A DNA stretch of 64,000 nucleotides from Tilletia caries (GCA_032718865.1 JALUTQ010000005.1:1736001-1800000), one strand, 5' to 3'; positions 1 to 13,139 are shown, counted from the stretch's first letter. The notes: generated by a model from the letters alone, not told the origin. Numbers and translations are program-made.

Positions 1-23
1 AAAACCCTGGAATTCGCGACACC
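1..23 (+). repeat. MULE terminal inverted repeat, left
   Basis: Starts AAAACCCTGGAATTCGCGAC. It is the exact reverse complement of 5014-5036. The window begins at base 1 of the visible match, so the true end may lie further left. Confidence 0.75.
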
Positions 24-235
24 ATGTTGCACATCTATTATGAGTTGATCTTGAGCCTCCGGGCCCGCGGCCCGCCCCACCAAATCAATCCTCTTTCCCT
101 CGCAACCACAGCCAGCAGATGCAGCATTCAACCACATCATCAATCAAGAACCCCGGGTCATCAGCGCATTACCCATCAGTGCTGCTACACGTCTTCCCCG
201 GCCGATTGGGTGCCAGTTGCCATCCATCTTCACAC

Positions 236-665
236 ATCTACGCCGATCAGCTCGCCGCCTCTGCCGCTGCGCCTATGGTCATTGATCGCCAGTCGCCACC
301 GTCATCGGTTCACCCCTCAGCGTCGTCCAGCCCGTCAACTCTGCCGCTGCGCTAATGGTTGCCACCGTCCACCTGTCCATCCATCGTCATCATCCAGCCC
401 GTCGCCTCTGCCGCTGCGCTAATGGTTGCCACCGTCACCCGTCCGCCCATCCACGTCGTCCAGCCCGTCGCCTCTGCCGCTGCGCTAATGGTCACCGTCG
501 CTAATGGTCACCGCCACCGCCATCCATCCACCGGCCTCCGCCATCCATCCACTGCCCGTCGCCTCGCCGCTAATGGTCACCGTCGCTAATGGTCACCGCC
601 ACCGCCATCTGGTCACCGCCACCGCCATCCATCCACCGCCCGTCGCCTCGCCGCTCCGCCAATGG
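236..665. repeat. C-rich degenerate minisatellite inside the MULE left arm
   Basis: Imperfect units of roughly 60-70 bp share the core CTGCCGCTGCGCTAATGG followed by TTGCCACCGTC or TCACCGTCGCTAATGG. Cores are visible near 340, 410, 475 and 565, with shorter GGTCACCGCCACCGCCATC sub-units at 589-630. All frames contain short proline/histidine/arginine-rich ORFs that I regard as by-products of the repeat composition. No gene is supported in 24-1047. Confidence 0.6.
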
Positions 666-1047
666 TTTTGGCCCATCCACTGCATTGTGCATGCATGCAT
701 CCACTCCGCCCGCATCCCTCCGTCTGCGCGTCTTCGCGATGCGATCGAGTCTATTCCGTTTCCTTCTTTGGTTGCCAATCTGGATCATGTTGCTGGTGCG
801 TGTTTGTGTCTTGCTGCTGTCGTCGCCCTTGCCTTCCCCTTGCCGTCATGGCTAACTCCGATCCCTTCTATTGCGTCTGCAGGCTCATTCACCAGTCACC
901 TTGTTTGGCCCGCCGCTGTGTGCTCGGCTTGTGCGCGTCTCAAGTCGCCATGAGCGCACGCAACCGACGTGAGTTATGCTGTCCATCATCACTTCTTACC
1001 CTCCCCCTGCTAATAATGCTCATTCTTCTCGCATCGACATCTCCTGA

Positions 1048-1837
1048 CTAAGGTTGTCCCCGGAGTTGACGCGGAGCTGGGGTTTTGCGGACTCCGCACT
1101 CCTCCGACGGAGGGCTCCGCCGGAGGCGGAGCGCGGAGCTCACTTTTGACAAATTTTTGATCTTAAAAAAGCACGGAGTCCGCCTGGAGGACTCCGCCGT
1201 AATTTACGCGGAGCGCGGAGCCCAATCCTGGGCCCACTTGCCAAAAGTACGGAGCGCGGAGTCGTCAAAATTGTGTGAAAATTCCGGCGGAATTCCCGCG
1301 GAATTCCGACGGAGCTGTGAGGTCACGTGATAGTTGAAAATAAGGGTCACGTGACCTCATTTTGGGTGCGCTCCGCCGGAATTCCGCAAAATTTCCGCGG
1401 AAAGTGCGGAATTCCGAGAAAAATAGGCATCCTCGAGACACCCGCAGGGAATAAAACAGGCATCATCATCCGTTGAGAACTTCAAAATAGCACTAGAGTC
1501 AATACCGCAACAATGTCGGATGGTGAATGTATAGCTCTGAGTGTATTAGAGTCATTCTGAGAGCAACTTATACCACCACTGCGCTCCGACGGAATTCCGC
1601 GGAATTCCGAGCTCCGCATACACGGAGCACGGAGGAGCATTACGAAAACGCACAGAAAAAACCCGGAGCGCGGAGCTGGGATTTCAACTTTTGTATAATT
1701 CCGTCGGAACGCGGAGCTGGTTTTTTCCGCTCTGTCTTAGTCTGCGGAGGCGGAGCTCGCCTCAGAAAGTCAAAATTCCGGCGGAATTTGGAAGTGCGGA
1801 GGCGGAGCCCTCCGCGTTACTCCGGGGACAACCTTAG
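1048..1837 (+). mobile_element. MITE copy 1 (CTAAGG family), nested in the MULE
   Basis: A 790-bp element bounded by 19-bp perfect inverted ends (CTAAGGTTGTCCCCGGAGT) that stay similar for about ten more bases. It is flanked by a 6-bp target duplication TCCTGA at 1042-1047 and 1838-1843. It has no coding capacity. The interior is dense in short palindromes built from TTCCGCGGAATTCC and GGAGCGCGGAGCTC, and has a 13-bp-arm hairpin around 1318-1360 made of TGAGGTCACGTGA and its complement. A second, closely similar copy lies inverted at 24904-25698. Confidence 0.85.
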
Positions 1838-2226
1838 TCCTGACTCCTCTATCTCCATGGACCAGTTTACCACGTCTGTTCTGCCGTCGCGGCACTGATC
1901 CCCGCTCGGCTGTCTCGTTTGGATTTTCGGTCTCTCCGACGTCCCGACCACGGGTAATCCAGCAGATACCCGGGCCTGAGGGGAGTGGGGGTAAGGGCCA
2001 GGATGCGTGATGCGTCTGCGGTGTCAGGTGTGAGACGTGAGTATGAGTGTTTGTTGCCGTATGTATTCTTCTGCCGACCGTCATTGACACATTCATACAT
2101 CGCTTCCCCTTGCGCTGCACATCCTGCGCGTCTACACCGGCAACTGTTGTTGTCTCAAGCTGTCTACCAACCAGAAATATTGCACGTGTGGGTGTCACCT
2201 CGCATTTTGTCCGAGCTCTCAGAGAC
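1838..2226. other. MULE internal sequence without a recognised gene
   Basis: Lies between the MITE and the 3' end of the transposase. Short ORFs exist on both strands but none has a recognisable domain or convincing splice structure. Confidence 0.4.
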
Positions 2227-4867
2227 TCAGACTGCGTCGTCTCCACGTAAGTACATGGATGCTTGGTGCCGGCTGTTGCCCCACGTCAGAGCCATTGACT
2301 GACGACTCAGTCGCCTCTCGTCGTCCTCCAGCAACTTGAAGTTCTGTCGGTTGTGGCGGAGAAACGCGTCGATGAACGGCCGTGATGACCAGGGCTGTTC
2401 GCGCTCGAGTAGTTTTGCCATACGAGTGAGCATCAAAGCAGCCTCCTCGAACTTCTCGGTCACTGACGGCTCCAGCTCTGCATCCTCCTCTACCCCGTCC
2501 CTATTCACATCACCGTTCTCATCAACGTCTCCCTCGTCATCGGCGCCATCATTTGGGTCCTCCTCTCCTTCTCCGGCTGAAGGATCGCCTGCGGCATCTC
2601 GAACAACTCCGATGCCGCACCCTTGTCCGCACGGCTGCTCTGGTCGTGCACTTGACAGTGCTGGGTGAGTCCAGAACGGGGGCTCGCGGTGACGCTCCAT
2701 TGCCTTGATATCCGCAGTTGACATGTGGTTGACCGTCTGGACGAGATGCTTGCAGATCAGGAAGCGACTCTGCAGGAACGACTCGCAGGCACAAGTCCAG
2801 TTATGAATACACGTCTTGTAGCGTGTGATGGCTTCATCGCTGACTGTGTCCCGTTGCTCTGCTTCCCTCCACGCCGTCACCAACTCGCGTTTCCAGCTCG
2901 GCGTCACCATTCTTGTCTGTCCTTGAAGCAAAGCCTGGAGGCGACGGACCATGTGGGGAATCAGCCTGGTACGTATGATATGAGCGACGTGGTCGATCCT
3001 TGGACGTGCGAAGTTGTGTAGGTAGTCGTGCTTAACAACTCTCCAATGAGACTCGCATATCATTGTAGTCTTCAACACGGGGATCGTTGGGCTGGCACTT
3101 CGCGCCCACAGTTTCCACTCGTCGCTTCGGTACCAATTCGTCCACAGGTAAGCCCAGACACGCGCCCAGCCCTTAGCCTTGCAAAACTGATAGGCCTCTG
3201 TTGCTGCTTGAACCCGCAGCTGCTCCGCGGTCATCGATGCGCCTGAGATGGAGGGGAACAGCGGATGAGCGTTGTAGTGCCGGCATACGAATTCGACCAA
3301 CGCCTCGTTCTGTTCCTTCGGCAGCTCGAGTCGCGCAGCTTTGTCCCAAGTCAGGTTCAAGGCATTTGGGTCGTCCGCGGTCGGTGTTCTCCGAGACGGG
3401 CAGGTGCATAGCTCTGTGCGGTGTCGACGCCGTTCCGCAACCCCCCAGCACACATCGAGACCTGGAACGGTAGCTGCTGCTTCGTAAGCATCATACTGGT
3501 TCGTCATCGTCGCCTTTCCGTTCCCCAGACGCTGACGTAACGCTCTTCAAACATGCCAGTAGCAAAGTTGTACCTTGGCGTCGGGCCAGACTTGTCCAAT
3601 CGCTTTGATCTCTGCTGCTTCTTTATCGCAGCCGACGAACGACGGAGAGACCCCCATTCCCTTCAACATCGCCAGCACCTCCGACAACATTTCGATGCGT
3701 CGTCCATCCCCCCGCATGTCTTTGGTGTCGAGAAGAAGGTAGAGCAAAGGAACCTCTGTCCCGTTTACGTCCGCCAGCACGGCAAAGAGATCGTGTCCAC
3801 TGTTGTTTGTTCCGAACGTCGCGTCCAAACTGATCTCGACGGTCCGATCTCGCAGCGCTGTGATTAAGCCGAGGGCGTAAAGCGCGTAACCCCGTACGCT
3901 TCCTTCTTTTCTGATTGCTTGGCCGAGGATATCAGGTGAGAGCATATGCGTGCTGGACATCGAACGCGGGCGCTGATCGATGTAATCCTTTATTGCTCTG
4001 GCTGCAGCTGCGGGGCCGCTGCCTTCCTCGAGCGTGGAATTGCCTAGAGCGGCCGTGATGGAGTCGAACGGGTCCTCCGCAAGACGCCAAATGGAAGAAG
4101 ATCGTTCTCGCCACCAATACCAGACCTGCTTCTGTGTAACGTTGTGGGCCAGCGGTCCGAGCTCGCTGTGTGCCATGATGTTTTGGTACAGCTGTCTAGG
4201 TGTGGAGTTGAGGTGCGTTTCGATGTATTCGACTACTTCGGGCTTCAGCGCTCTGTCACAATAAGCAGCATGCGAACTATGCTCGACGCGGATGTTGACC
4301 AGGCGCGACCCTGGCTTGAACACGAAAACCAGCCGGCTTTGACGATCGTGTACCGCAGCACTAGGGGATGATGCGCGTTTCCCAGTGCTCTGCGATGCCC
4401 TGGCTCTGTCTTGGTCCTGCGCGCAGTAAAAATAAAAATGTGATCCTGCTTTGCCTTCGTGTGTGGTGTGTATGATAAACCGGTAGCCCGAAGCCTCCCA
4501 CAGCGCACGAGCGAGAAGACGAGAGGCGTTGACCAACGCATCATGACTTGCCGGTGTCGGGATCGAGATGGGTATGTTTTGATAGTCGATACAGACATCA
4601 AGGCGAAGCAGGTCACCATCGCCTTGAGCGCGACCGTGCTGGCGCAGGGGTCCCACAACATCTTCCCATAAATCCGTGGGTATGGCGCGCTTCTCGTGTC
4701 GGTAGCAGGTTTTTACGGTGCGATCCGCTGGCCAGCACGGAGAAGGTCGAGAGCGGCCGTTGCTGATGACAAGACGAGCAGAGGCGGGTCGGCTCAGGCT
4801 CAATTTGATGCTGTGGCATGAAGAAAGTGGTATCGGGGTTTGGTTGAAGAGGATCCAATGATTGCAA
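2227..4867 (-). pseudogene. MULE transposase (DDE + SWIM zinc finger), broken
   Basis: Reading down the minus strand, an N-terminal CxxC zinc-binding segment (CSSCHQQRPLSTF, near 4780-4740) is followed by a MULE-type catalytic core. The core has ISLDATFGT (first Asp), FVGCDKEAAE (second Asp), the LCYWHV motif, and a likely catalytic Glu in ICESHWRVVKHDYL. A SWIM zinc finger (CAC...CKH, near 2740) and an acidic C-terminal tail follow. Two lesions are visible. One is an extra A in the A5 run (T run at 4710-4714 on the plus strand), which shifts the frame between the zinc segment and the core. The other is an in-frame TGA at 3547-3549 immediately after LCYWHV, beyond which the same frame continues (RALRQRL...) to 2227. 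Without these the protein would be about 880 residues, normal for fungal MULEs. Start is either 4867 or the ATG at 4819. Confidence 0.8.
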
Positions 4868-5013
4868 CTTGCAAGGGAAGTGGGCAGAAGAGGAAGAGAA
4901 GAAAGCGAATAGAAGTTATACATCAGAGAGTTCCGAACTCGAGGCGCGACGCGATTTGTCTACGCGCGCCGCGCGCCGGCTGGCACGGTGCGTGTGGCCG
5001 AAATTAGAAACAG

Positions 5014-5036
5014 GGTGTCGCGAATTCCAGGGTTTT
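5014..5036 (-). repeat. MULE terminal inverted repeat, right
   Basis: Exact reverse complement of window bases 1-23, ending in GAATTCCAGGGTTTT. Sequence beyond it leads into the SEN1 upstream region. Confidence 0.75.
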
Positions 5037-5436
5037 CTTGGGCGCGAGCTGGGGTGGTCTCCTCGGCGCGTAAACGCGTCGCGCTTTTTGACCAAGACGC
5101 GAGCGTGTTGTCGAGATTTGAGTCTTGAGATGAGGACGGGATCGGCTTCTCGAAGGTCAGGCTGGGCAGATAGAGAACCACATACTGTACATTCCCGCCT
5201 CAGCGACAGGGTCAACACTCGCAGCAAAGGCAAGCATACGTACTACGTAGCGACAGCAGCAGGCCAGCAGCAAGGTCGTCGCGCAGGCCTATTTCATATA
5301 GTGCCACTGCCTCGTCAACGCAGGCTCCAGGTGCGCAGCTGCTGTGCGCTGACCTCGTCCCACGTCGACCTGCTGCACACCTCGACACAGCCGGCCGATC
5401 TCAGACAGCTTCGTGCAGAGAAGAGCGCTGCCGGCC
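5037..5436 (+). promoter_or_regulatory. SEN1 upstream region
   Basis: About 400 bp between the MULE end and the SEN1 start codon. GC-rich and rich in CGCG, with an ACGCGT box (MluI cell-cycle box type) near 5070-5078. No TATA box is obvious. The functional reading is inference only. Confidence 0.3.
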
Positions 5437-8400
5437 ATGTCATCGTCAGGTCAGTTCTCTCCAGGTGTGGCTACAGAGAGATCTGCTGTCGCTGCTAGCT
5501 TTGCTGACTTTTCTCTCGTTCTCCTCATTAGTCGCCGGTGGCTCCAGCATTCGTTCGGATGGGTCAGCATCACTTTCCAAAGGGTCCGAATCAGTCCCTC
5601 CCGCAAGCTCGGCTGCGACCGTCTCAACCTCCTCGGCCGGCGGCTCCTCTGGCAAGCTCGCCCAGCTCGCCCAGCTCCAGCAGCTCATCGACACCGCGCG
5701 GAAACACCAGCGCTCCAACGCACCCTTCAACGGTTTGCTTGGGCTCGTTCCGAAAATTGTCAAAAATGACCCTGTAGCGCTTCGACACATCTACTGCTCC
5801 AAGGCGACATGGTCTCCGCCCGATACGCAACTTCAAGCTGCCATGGTGCGCTGCTATGCATTCGCGGACACGCCGGAGCTCATGGAGTGGCTGCAGATGC
5901 AAGCGAACTCGTATTTCGGCTGCGAAGATTGTCTGGACTGTTATGTGAACGCCCGCAAGATCGCAGATCAGCAGTGAGTTAAACACGTTACCGCTTTCTT
6001 GAAGAGTGCAGCACTGAGTCGTTGTCACAATGATCCCACTTTACCCACAGGTTCCTCAGTGAGCTGCCGCCAGATCGCGTCCGGCAGTTCCAAGATCACA
6101 TAGACAGCTGGAACCACGCCCGGTTGCAAGATCTACTCACTTCCCGTGGAATTGCCGCAGGCGGCGATCTCGACCGCCTCTCTCCCGCCGAAATGTATGC
6201 ATTCCTGCATTTCGCCGTCGTCCGTTATTTCGCCTACGTACCCGGAAGCGACGGCGCGAGTTCCCGAACGGAAGATGATTCCATGTCGGACACCCAAAGG
6301 CCGCTCTATGCCGTCTTGCAGGGCGTGTCGGAGACCAAGCTCCTTCCGAATGCGCAACGACTCGGACCCGCCTTCCTCCTTCTCCTGGCAGGCCAGGACT
6401 CCTCGTTACGCAAGTGGGCCAGCTTGCACCTGGAAAGCTCAGCAGCATCTTTTGTCGGGACCAACACCTTTGCCAATCCGATGTTTTCTACGGCTGTCCG
6501 GAAACTGCAAGCCACGCTTGCTTCAGAGGCTTTGCTAGCCGACGAGCGAAATCTCATCTGGACGGCAGTCGCCAAAATCTTGAACTCGGACAAGGTTGGG
6601 CCTCTCGCTGACCAGCTCAGTGGACTCGTTCTCGAGCACCTGCAAGACGACGGTACGCACTTGGCTCCGGTCCTGAGCTGTTTTGAGGGTATTCTCTGCC
6701 TGAGCGGGAGGGCCCTCTTCAGCGCTCCGGATGACCTGACCGTTTTCGTGACAACAATGCTCGGCCGCGTGACGGATTCGTCCACGCTTTTCCGTCTGGC
6801 AGCCGTGGAGAGTACCTCGGAGGGACTCAAGCGCAAGCAGCTGTTTGGCTGGATTGTCCCATTTCTGAGCGCAATTCTCGACAATTACACGCGGCCGGAC
6901 AGCGAGGTCGCGATGCGGGATTGTCTCAAGAACATTGCGCACTGGTGCTTCGAGCGATGTAAGATTTCGGATGTGCTGCCGGCGGCGAAGGCCCTCGTTT
7001 TGGACGAAGGTCTCAACAGCTTCCTCGCTCTGGTACAAGGCACGTACGATTACTGCCCGCGCAATCTCAGCGTATCGGTACGCAGGTTGGACTTGGAGCT
7101 TGTCTCAGGGAAAATCACTGTTGCAGAGAACGAAGGCGACGAGATCATCGATGCGCAAATGCGGAAGTACCGACAAGTCATCCGGGATGTGTTGGCCTTC
7201 CATGCGAAGAGCATCGTGGCGGCAGCGCAAGAAAAACCGAAGCCACAGGTGGACTCGCCAATGGTGCACGGCACGAATGCTCAGATGGAGCGGAACACTG
7301 CTCGGCAGCTGCTTATGTCGGTCTTCGAAGTGGATGCGTCGTCGGTTGCGGAGACGATGCATCGCTTATCGGAGCACAAGACCTTCTACAAGAGCCAGCT
7401 CATGAAGGCGAAGTCCAGTGAGGCGGATGCGGTCTTCAGGCGCGCGGAGAAGAATCTTCCTGAGCCGCTTGCTGTTTGCCACGAGCTTTGGCGTGCTGGC
7501 TACGAGGCGATGGAAGGCTGCGAAGATCTGGCGGTCATTATGATGGATGCGAATGTCCAATTATCCGTCTTCGCTCCCGTGGTCCTTGACGAGCTGCAGA
7601 AGACCCATGCCTTGCCGGCTCCCGCCACCGACAAATCCGTGGCCAACAACAGCTCCCGTGCATACGCTGCCTATCAACGATACATACGACAGCTTCGCTC
7701 GGTAATCGTGTCGTACGACCAGCGCATGCGGGAGACGAGGGGAGAGCTGTCCACCGTGATGGAAAGGATCGGGTTCACCGGCGACGAAGCATTTCTGAAG
7801 CGAGTCTGCACTCAGCATAGCAACATTGTCATTGCTCTGGCACTATCCGCTCAGCCCTCTCTCCGAAACAATGCGCTCACCTTCGCGCGCCAGGCATTCG
7901 AGGACATCGGCAGTCGAGAAGAGTGCTTCCGCGTGCTCATCAAGGCCAACCCATGCTCAGCCATCCGCGGGTTGAACGAGTACCTCGATACATTCTACCG
8001 AGCGGCGGCAAAGTTGGTGGAGGCCTCCAAAGCGGCGGCCTGGATGGTCCGATCGTTTGCGGACATCATGACCATACTCTGCGGAACGGATGGATTGCTC
8101 CGCTCAGGCTCTTCATTCTCGGTGAAGGACCAGCCTGAGCTCGCGGCTCAGGTTTCGAAGCCCCTAGCTCAACTTTGGAAGCTGATGTGTCTCTCGGTCG
8201 AGGCCATCTATGAGCGCACTCCACACTGGTCCAAAGCTGTAGCACGGGTAGAGCTCCTTGCGTGGTTCCGAGACGTCAACCTCTTCGCCACGGAAATGCT
8301 TGACAACTTAAACGTGATTCAAGCTGCCGTCGACACTCAAGGCGATGAGGAGAAGGACCCCTCGGTCGACCTTGTCGCTGAATTCTCGAAACCGGTCATC

Positions 8401-11400
8401 GCTGCTTTCCAGTGGATGCGACTCAATGATTCCGAGACTCTGCTCTCGTCCTATCAATTCGTGCAACGTGCTCTCGAACGCATCATGGAACCTGGCGCCA
8501 TTCGAAGCGGTAGGGACCAGACTGCGTCGGTCCTGAAACTCAAGTTGGATGGCCTACAGGGGAAATCCAAGGATGGCAAGGTCAAGTCCCTGCTGAGCAA
8601 GGACCAACTCAGCTTCCTCAGGCTCATCATCTTCGGAGAAGAAGAAGCGGCACGTCAAGAGCAGGATTTGATAGGATCGGATGAAGAAGTGGAGTTCGTC
8701 GAGCAGAAGGTAAAGGAGGAGCCGTCCTTGACCAGCGATCGAGTCCGGCGGCCGTATGCTTCGAGTTCCTCGTCGACTGCACCAGCAGTACCGGAGCGAC
8801 AGCCGCGGCCGTATGCGGGTGCGGATCAGAAGGCAAAGACATCGATGCGGCAACCGAGTATATTCTCTGCAATGCGCCAGGGCTCAGGAAAACAATCAAG
8901 TGAAAAACACAAGCCGAAAACTGGCGTCTCCGCCTCCTCTGTGGCCTCTTCAAGCCGCAATGCATATCAGAGCGCCGGGCCATCTGCAACCAAGAAAACC
9001 GAGCGTATCCCGACCGTGGCCAAAAACAGCGCGATGGCCAAACTGAAGGCTACTCACAAGTCTGGAGCACCGCGAAGCACTACCGGCCGTCAAGCAGAGC
9101 CCGCAGCTCCGGTAGCTCGGAGCTCGATCACCGGCACATTGAATCGAAGTGAACCGCCGAGCGTTCCTCGCAGAGCCTCGACGCCGACGGCTCCTGCTGC
9201 GAAGGCGGAACCAGCGGATGAAGGTGATTCATCTCCGGAAAAGCCAAGGCAGGACGCTCTATACGCACTGCATGAAACTGCCGAAGAGGTTATAAAACGC
9301 CAGCAACACGCGGTCGAGAATTTGAAGCGTCGACGAGCCCAGGACAGAGGGGCTCGGATCCAGATCGATACAACCAGGGCTGCGGAGAAAGCGCGCAGGG
9401 ATGAGGATGCACGCAAGCTCAAACTATCAGCCGAGCCCAACTTCGCTCACCTACATGAGGTCATTCTTGGCTGGTCAGCTGCTGCTTCAGCTGAAACGCC
9501 TCCCAACTTTGACGTGAGCACGCTCCGTACTATGCCACAAACATTTCGTGACGTTCAAGAATATCTGGCGGCTTTCGAGCCGTTCTTCATACTCGACACT
9601 TGGGCCGACTTTTGTCGCGCGAAGGAGGAGCTGCAGCTCAACAACAATCCGAGGCTGTTGGTGACGGTGGGCTCGAGGTCGTCCATCAATCGCTTCACGG
9701 AGATCGTGGCGCAATTGCATGCACCAGACCCCAAATTGGTACGATTCGCAGATACGGACGTGATGTTCCTCTCTGCTGAAACGGGTCCAGCTGCTATTCT
9801 TGCTAAAGTCCAGGAGGTCAGACGAGAAGGACAGAACTTTTCGATCACGCTGCGGCTCAATCTTCAGCACGACCCGCAAAAGCTCGGACCCGAGCTGTTG
9901 AACGGTTCGAAGTGGCTACTGCAACGCGTCTTCTCCTTGTCCACCACGCACCGCGCCTATGAGGCTTTGATGAAGGTGCAGCACTTCAAACTTCGAGACA
10001 CCGTTCTGTCAGCGCGACCAGAGATGGGCGCCAGACCTCGGCCAGCGGACGTGGTCAAGCTGCAAAGGAGGGTGGACGTCAACGAGCCTCAAGCACATGC
10101 CATCATACACGCCCTCAACACTCATGGCTTCTCGCTCATTCAAGGCCCACCCGGCACGGGCAAGACCAAAACGATCTGCGGATTGATCCAGGAGAGCTTC
10201 AACGTGGGCAGCACGAAGTCGAAGCGGCCCAAGATCTTCATATGCGCTCCGAGCAATGCTGCGATAGACGAGGTCGCTCGTCGAGCGAAGATGCTTGAAT
10301 TGCCGAACGGTAGCAAGTTGGCGATAGTCCGAGTGGGACGGACGGAGAAGATCAGCAGCGCGGTGGCTGATATCACCTTGGACGGCATGGTCGATGCAAA
10401 AATGGCGGCAACAGACGATCGGGCGATGTTCAAGGATGCGTCGCAACTTCACGCTATGAACCAGCAACTGAAAAACGAGATCAATGAGCTTAGAGAGAAG
10501 ATCAAGCTGATGGAGGGATTCGATGCGGTGAAGTCGGAGCTACAGGATCTCATCAAGAAGCGGAAGGAGAAGGAGGCGCAACGTCAGAATACGCTGCAAC
10601 AGCTTGATGAAGTCAAGGACAAGCAGAAGGACACCAAGCGACAACAAGACGCCGATCGGATCAAGTTCCGCAGGCAGATACTTGAGGGAGTGAGTCTATC
10701 ATTGTTTTCGTTGTTCACCACCCATGAGTGCCAGCGTGCTGACTCTCATCCGTACCCTGGACGCAGGCGGATGTCATCTGCTCCACGCTGTCAGGAGCTG
10801 GTCAGGACTCATTTGGAAACATGGAGTTCGAGACTGTGATCATCGATGAAGCTGCGCAGGCGGTCGAGCTCGAGACGCTCATCCCGCTTCGATTTGATTG
10901 CCAACGCTGCATTCTGGTTGGGGATCAGAACCAGCTTCCGCCGACCGTGCTTTCGAATGTTGCGAAGAAGTTCGGATACGCCAAGTCGCTGTTCGTTCGG
11001 ATGTTCGAGAACTGCCCGGAACGTGTGCATCTCCTGAGGTGAGTTGAACTTAGAGCTGGAGTCGTGTCAAAAACAGCTGCATTCTGACCGCTAGTTGTTT
11101 CGTCCTGTTCGCCTTCAGCATCCAATATCGCATGCATCCTGAGATCTCTTGTCTGCCTTCGGCCACCTTCTATCAGTCCAGGCTGACGGATGGGCCAAAT
11201 ATGGACCAAAAAACAGCTCAGCCATGGCACAATGACCCGTTGCTCGGCCCTTTCAAATTTTTCAGCTGCCAAGGTCGCGAGACATCGGGTCGTGCCTACT
11301 CTCTGCGTAACCGTGATGAGGTCGATATCGCGTTGGCGATCTATGGACGATTACGACGTCAATGGGGAGTCGACCTGGACTACCGCGTTGGAATCATTTC

Positions 11401-12640
11401 GCCGTACAAGGACCAGGTCAACGCACTCCGATCTGGGTTCGAGTACCGGTACGATCAGGATATCTCGAATCGGGTCGACTTTAACACGGTCGATGGCTTT
11501 CAAGGTCAGGAGAAGGACATTATCATCTTCTCGTGCGTCCGAAGCGGAGATCTCGGCTCGGCTGGCCAAGTCGGGTTCTTGCGCGACCCTCGTCGAGCGA
11601 ATGTCGCTCTCACTCGGGCGAAGAGCAACCTGTTCATTATCGGCAACGCGCCCTATCTCCGCAACGACCCGGTGTGGGGATACATTGTCTGGCACGCTGA
11701 GGATCGGAAGCTGCTGCACGAGGTTGATGTGAGGCGCTTCGAGACCCCAGTCAACAACACGGTGATGCCCCAACCGCCGGTGAAGGGGCGAGGCCAGCCT
11801 CCTCAGCATGGAGCGTTGCAGAAGGCTCTGTGGTCTGCTGGTATGTTGGCGCGGAAACGATTCGGATCCGATCCTCAAGAGCGGCCCTATGCTCCTCAGA
11901 GCTCCGTTCAAGCAAAGCAAGCGAGCGACGATGACGAAGAAGAGGAAGACATCGATGGAGAGGTGATAGATCCGTACTGGGCAGCTGAGGACGCAGCTTT
12001 AGCCGGTCCCTCGACGAACGATGCCGGCGCAGGTGTCGAACAGTCGTCGGATGGTGGAGATTCTTTGTGGGGCGACGACAGCGACAAGGATGAACCGATG
12101 ACGGGCGTCAAGCAGGAATTTGGCTCAAGCACGAGCATGAGCGCGAATTCGAGCAGCGCAAAGGGCAAAGCTGCTGTTCGTCCTACGGGTATGACCGCGG
12201 CCAGCATGTCCAGTTCTGCAACTGCGCCGGCGGCAGTCAAGCGTCCTGCTCCGGTCGCCTTTGACCCATTTGGGTCTGCTTCCGGTCGGCCGGAGAAAGT
12301 GGCCCGAAAAGGGCCTGGCGCCAGTTCGGTTGCAAGTGGCTCCCTCAAGCAACCTACCACAGCGAAAGCTGGGGCTGTGCCCGCTCCTCCACCGGGAGTG
12401 AAGGTTCGGATCGTTCCGAGCGGTGGCTCAACCCGGCCGGCGAGTAAGGTCAGCCCTGTGACGACGAGTCCGCCGCTTGGCTTGAACGGGAAGGTCGACT
12501 CGGGAGGAGCGGTGGTCGGTCAGCCGGCTGCTGCTGCTGCTGCTGCTGCTGCTCCGGGTGCGCCGCCGGCGCCCGTTCTCAATGGAGCCATCCCTTCTGC
12601 CAATGCGTTGTCGGCACTGTTCGTCAAGAAGAGGAAGTAA
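5437..12640 (+). CDS. SEN1: SEN1-type superfamily 1 helicase
   Basis: Five exons fit a continuous frame: 5437-5449, 5532-5973, 6051-10689, 10767-11038 and 11119-12640, giving about 2295 residues (yeast Sen1 is 2231). The first exon is only 13 nt; the start was chosen because MSSS joins cleanly to the conserved frame and avoids a spurious hydrophobic leader. An N-terminal alpha-helical region precedes a low-complexity linker (around residues 870-1060). The UPF1-like helicase core then follows: Walker A GPPGTGKTKT near residue 1516, DEAAQ near 1725, GDQNQLPPT, the YRMHP motif and QGQEKDIIIFSCVRS near 1916. The C-tail is disordered, contains a (GCT)n-encoded alanine run and ends in a basic KKRK. 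By family, it unwinds RNA:DNA hybrids and terminates non-coding RNA polymerase II transcription in the nucleus. Confidence 0.93.
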
Positions 12641-13139
12641 AAACAAAGTCCTTGCGTCTCACATCGAGCTTCACGCTTCACCATATCAAGTCTCAACCGC
12701 TCTCAACCTTCGCGTATACCCAATCGCGCCCTGAGATTTTCAAATTTTTGCCTTCACACCACTATGCTAAACTTTCCTTGCCTGCTCCGACGATTTTCTG
12801 CGCGGCACGCTACTGTACAAACCTCGTTTTGCATGCATAATCTCCCATTCCCTCATATTCTCCCCTGCACCACTCTACTCCTCTCGTTTTCCCACGCCTC
12901 GCGGCTCCACCCACTTTCACGCAACCACCCACTTTCACGCAACCACCCACTTTCACGCAACGCGCCCCATTTGCCTCAGAGCAACGGGTCCCTCGGAAGG
13001 GGGGCCCACTTGCGAGCGCGTATGCAGCCGGACGCTTGCCACGTGGCATTTTCGTTGGGGCAAAACGAAAAAGGCTGAGAAAACCTTAGAAATTCATGTG
13101 CAGAACGTTCTGTTCTTTCATCCTTGGCCCGTGTGAAAA
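12641..13139. other. Intergenic region 3' of SEN1
   Basis: AT-richer 3' flank of SEN1 with no gene recognised. It contains three exact 18-bp tandem units at 12907-12960. Confidence 0.4.
12907..12960 (+). repeat. Three exact 18-bp tandem repeats
   Basis: The unit CCACCCACTTTCACGCAA is repeated three times without change, with no spacers. Confidence 0.9.

Larger units (their letters stand above)
1..5036 (-). mobile_element. MULE-type DNA transposon with terminal inverted repeats, nested MITE inside
   Basis: The first 23 bases of the window (beginning AAAACCCTGGAATTCGCGAC) recur as an exact reverse complement at 5014-5036, enclosing a Mutator-like transposase pseudogene on the minus strand. 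This is the expected architecture of a MULE: inverted ends, a transposase, and extra DNA. The inner sequence diverges immediately after 23 bp. The repeat may extend to the left beyond the window, so the outer boundary and the usual 8-10 bp target duplication cannot be checked. The left arm (24-1047) is C-rich tandem repeat with no convincing gene, and a 790-bp MITE lies at 1048-1837. The assignment to MULE rests on the transposase. Confidence 0.75.

Noticed and set aside
24..1047. Genes encoded by the long plus-strand ORFs at the window start
   Set aside because: Their composition follows the C-rich tandem repeat in all frames; no domains, no splice structure.
12907..12960. Possible CRISPR-like short repeat array
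   Set aside because: Three head-to-tail 18-bp units without spacers, in a eukaryotic genome; an ordinary minisatellite.
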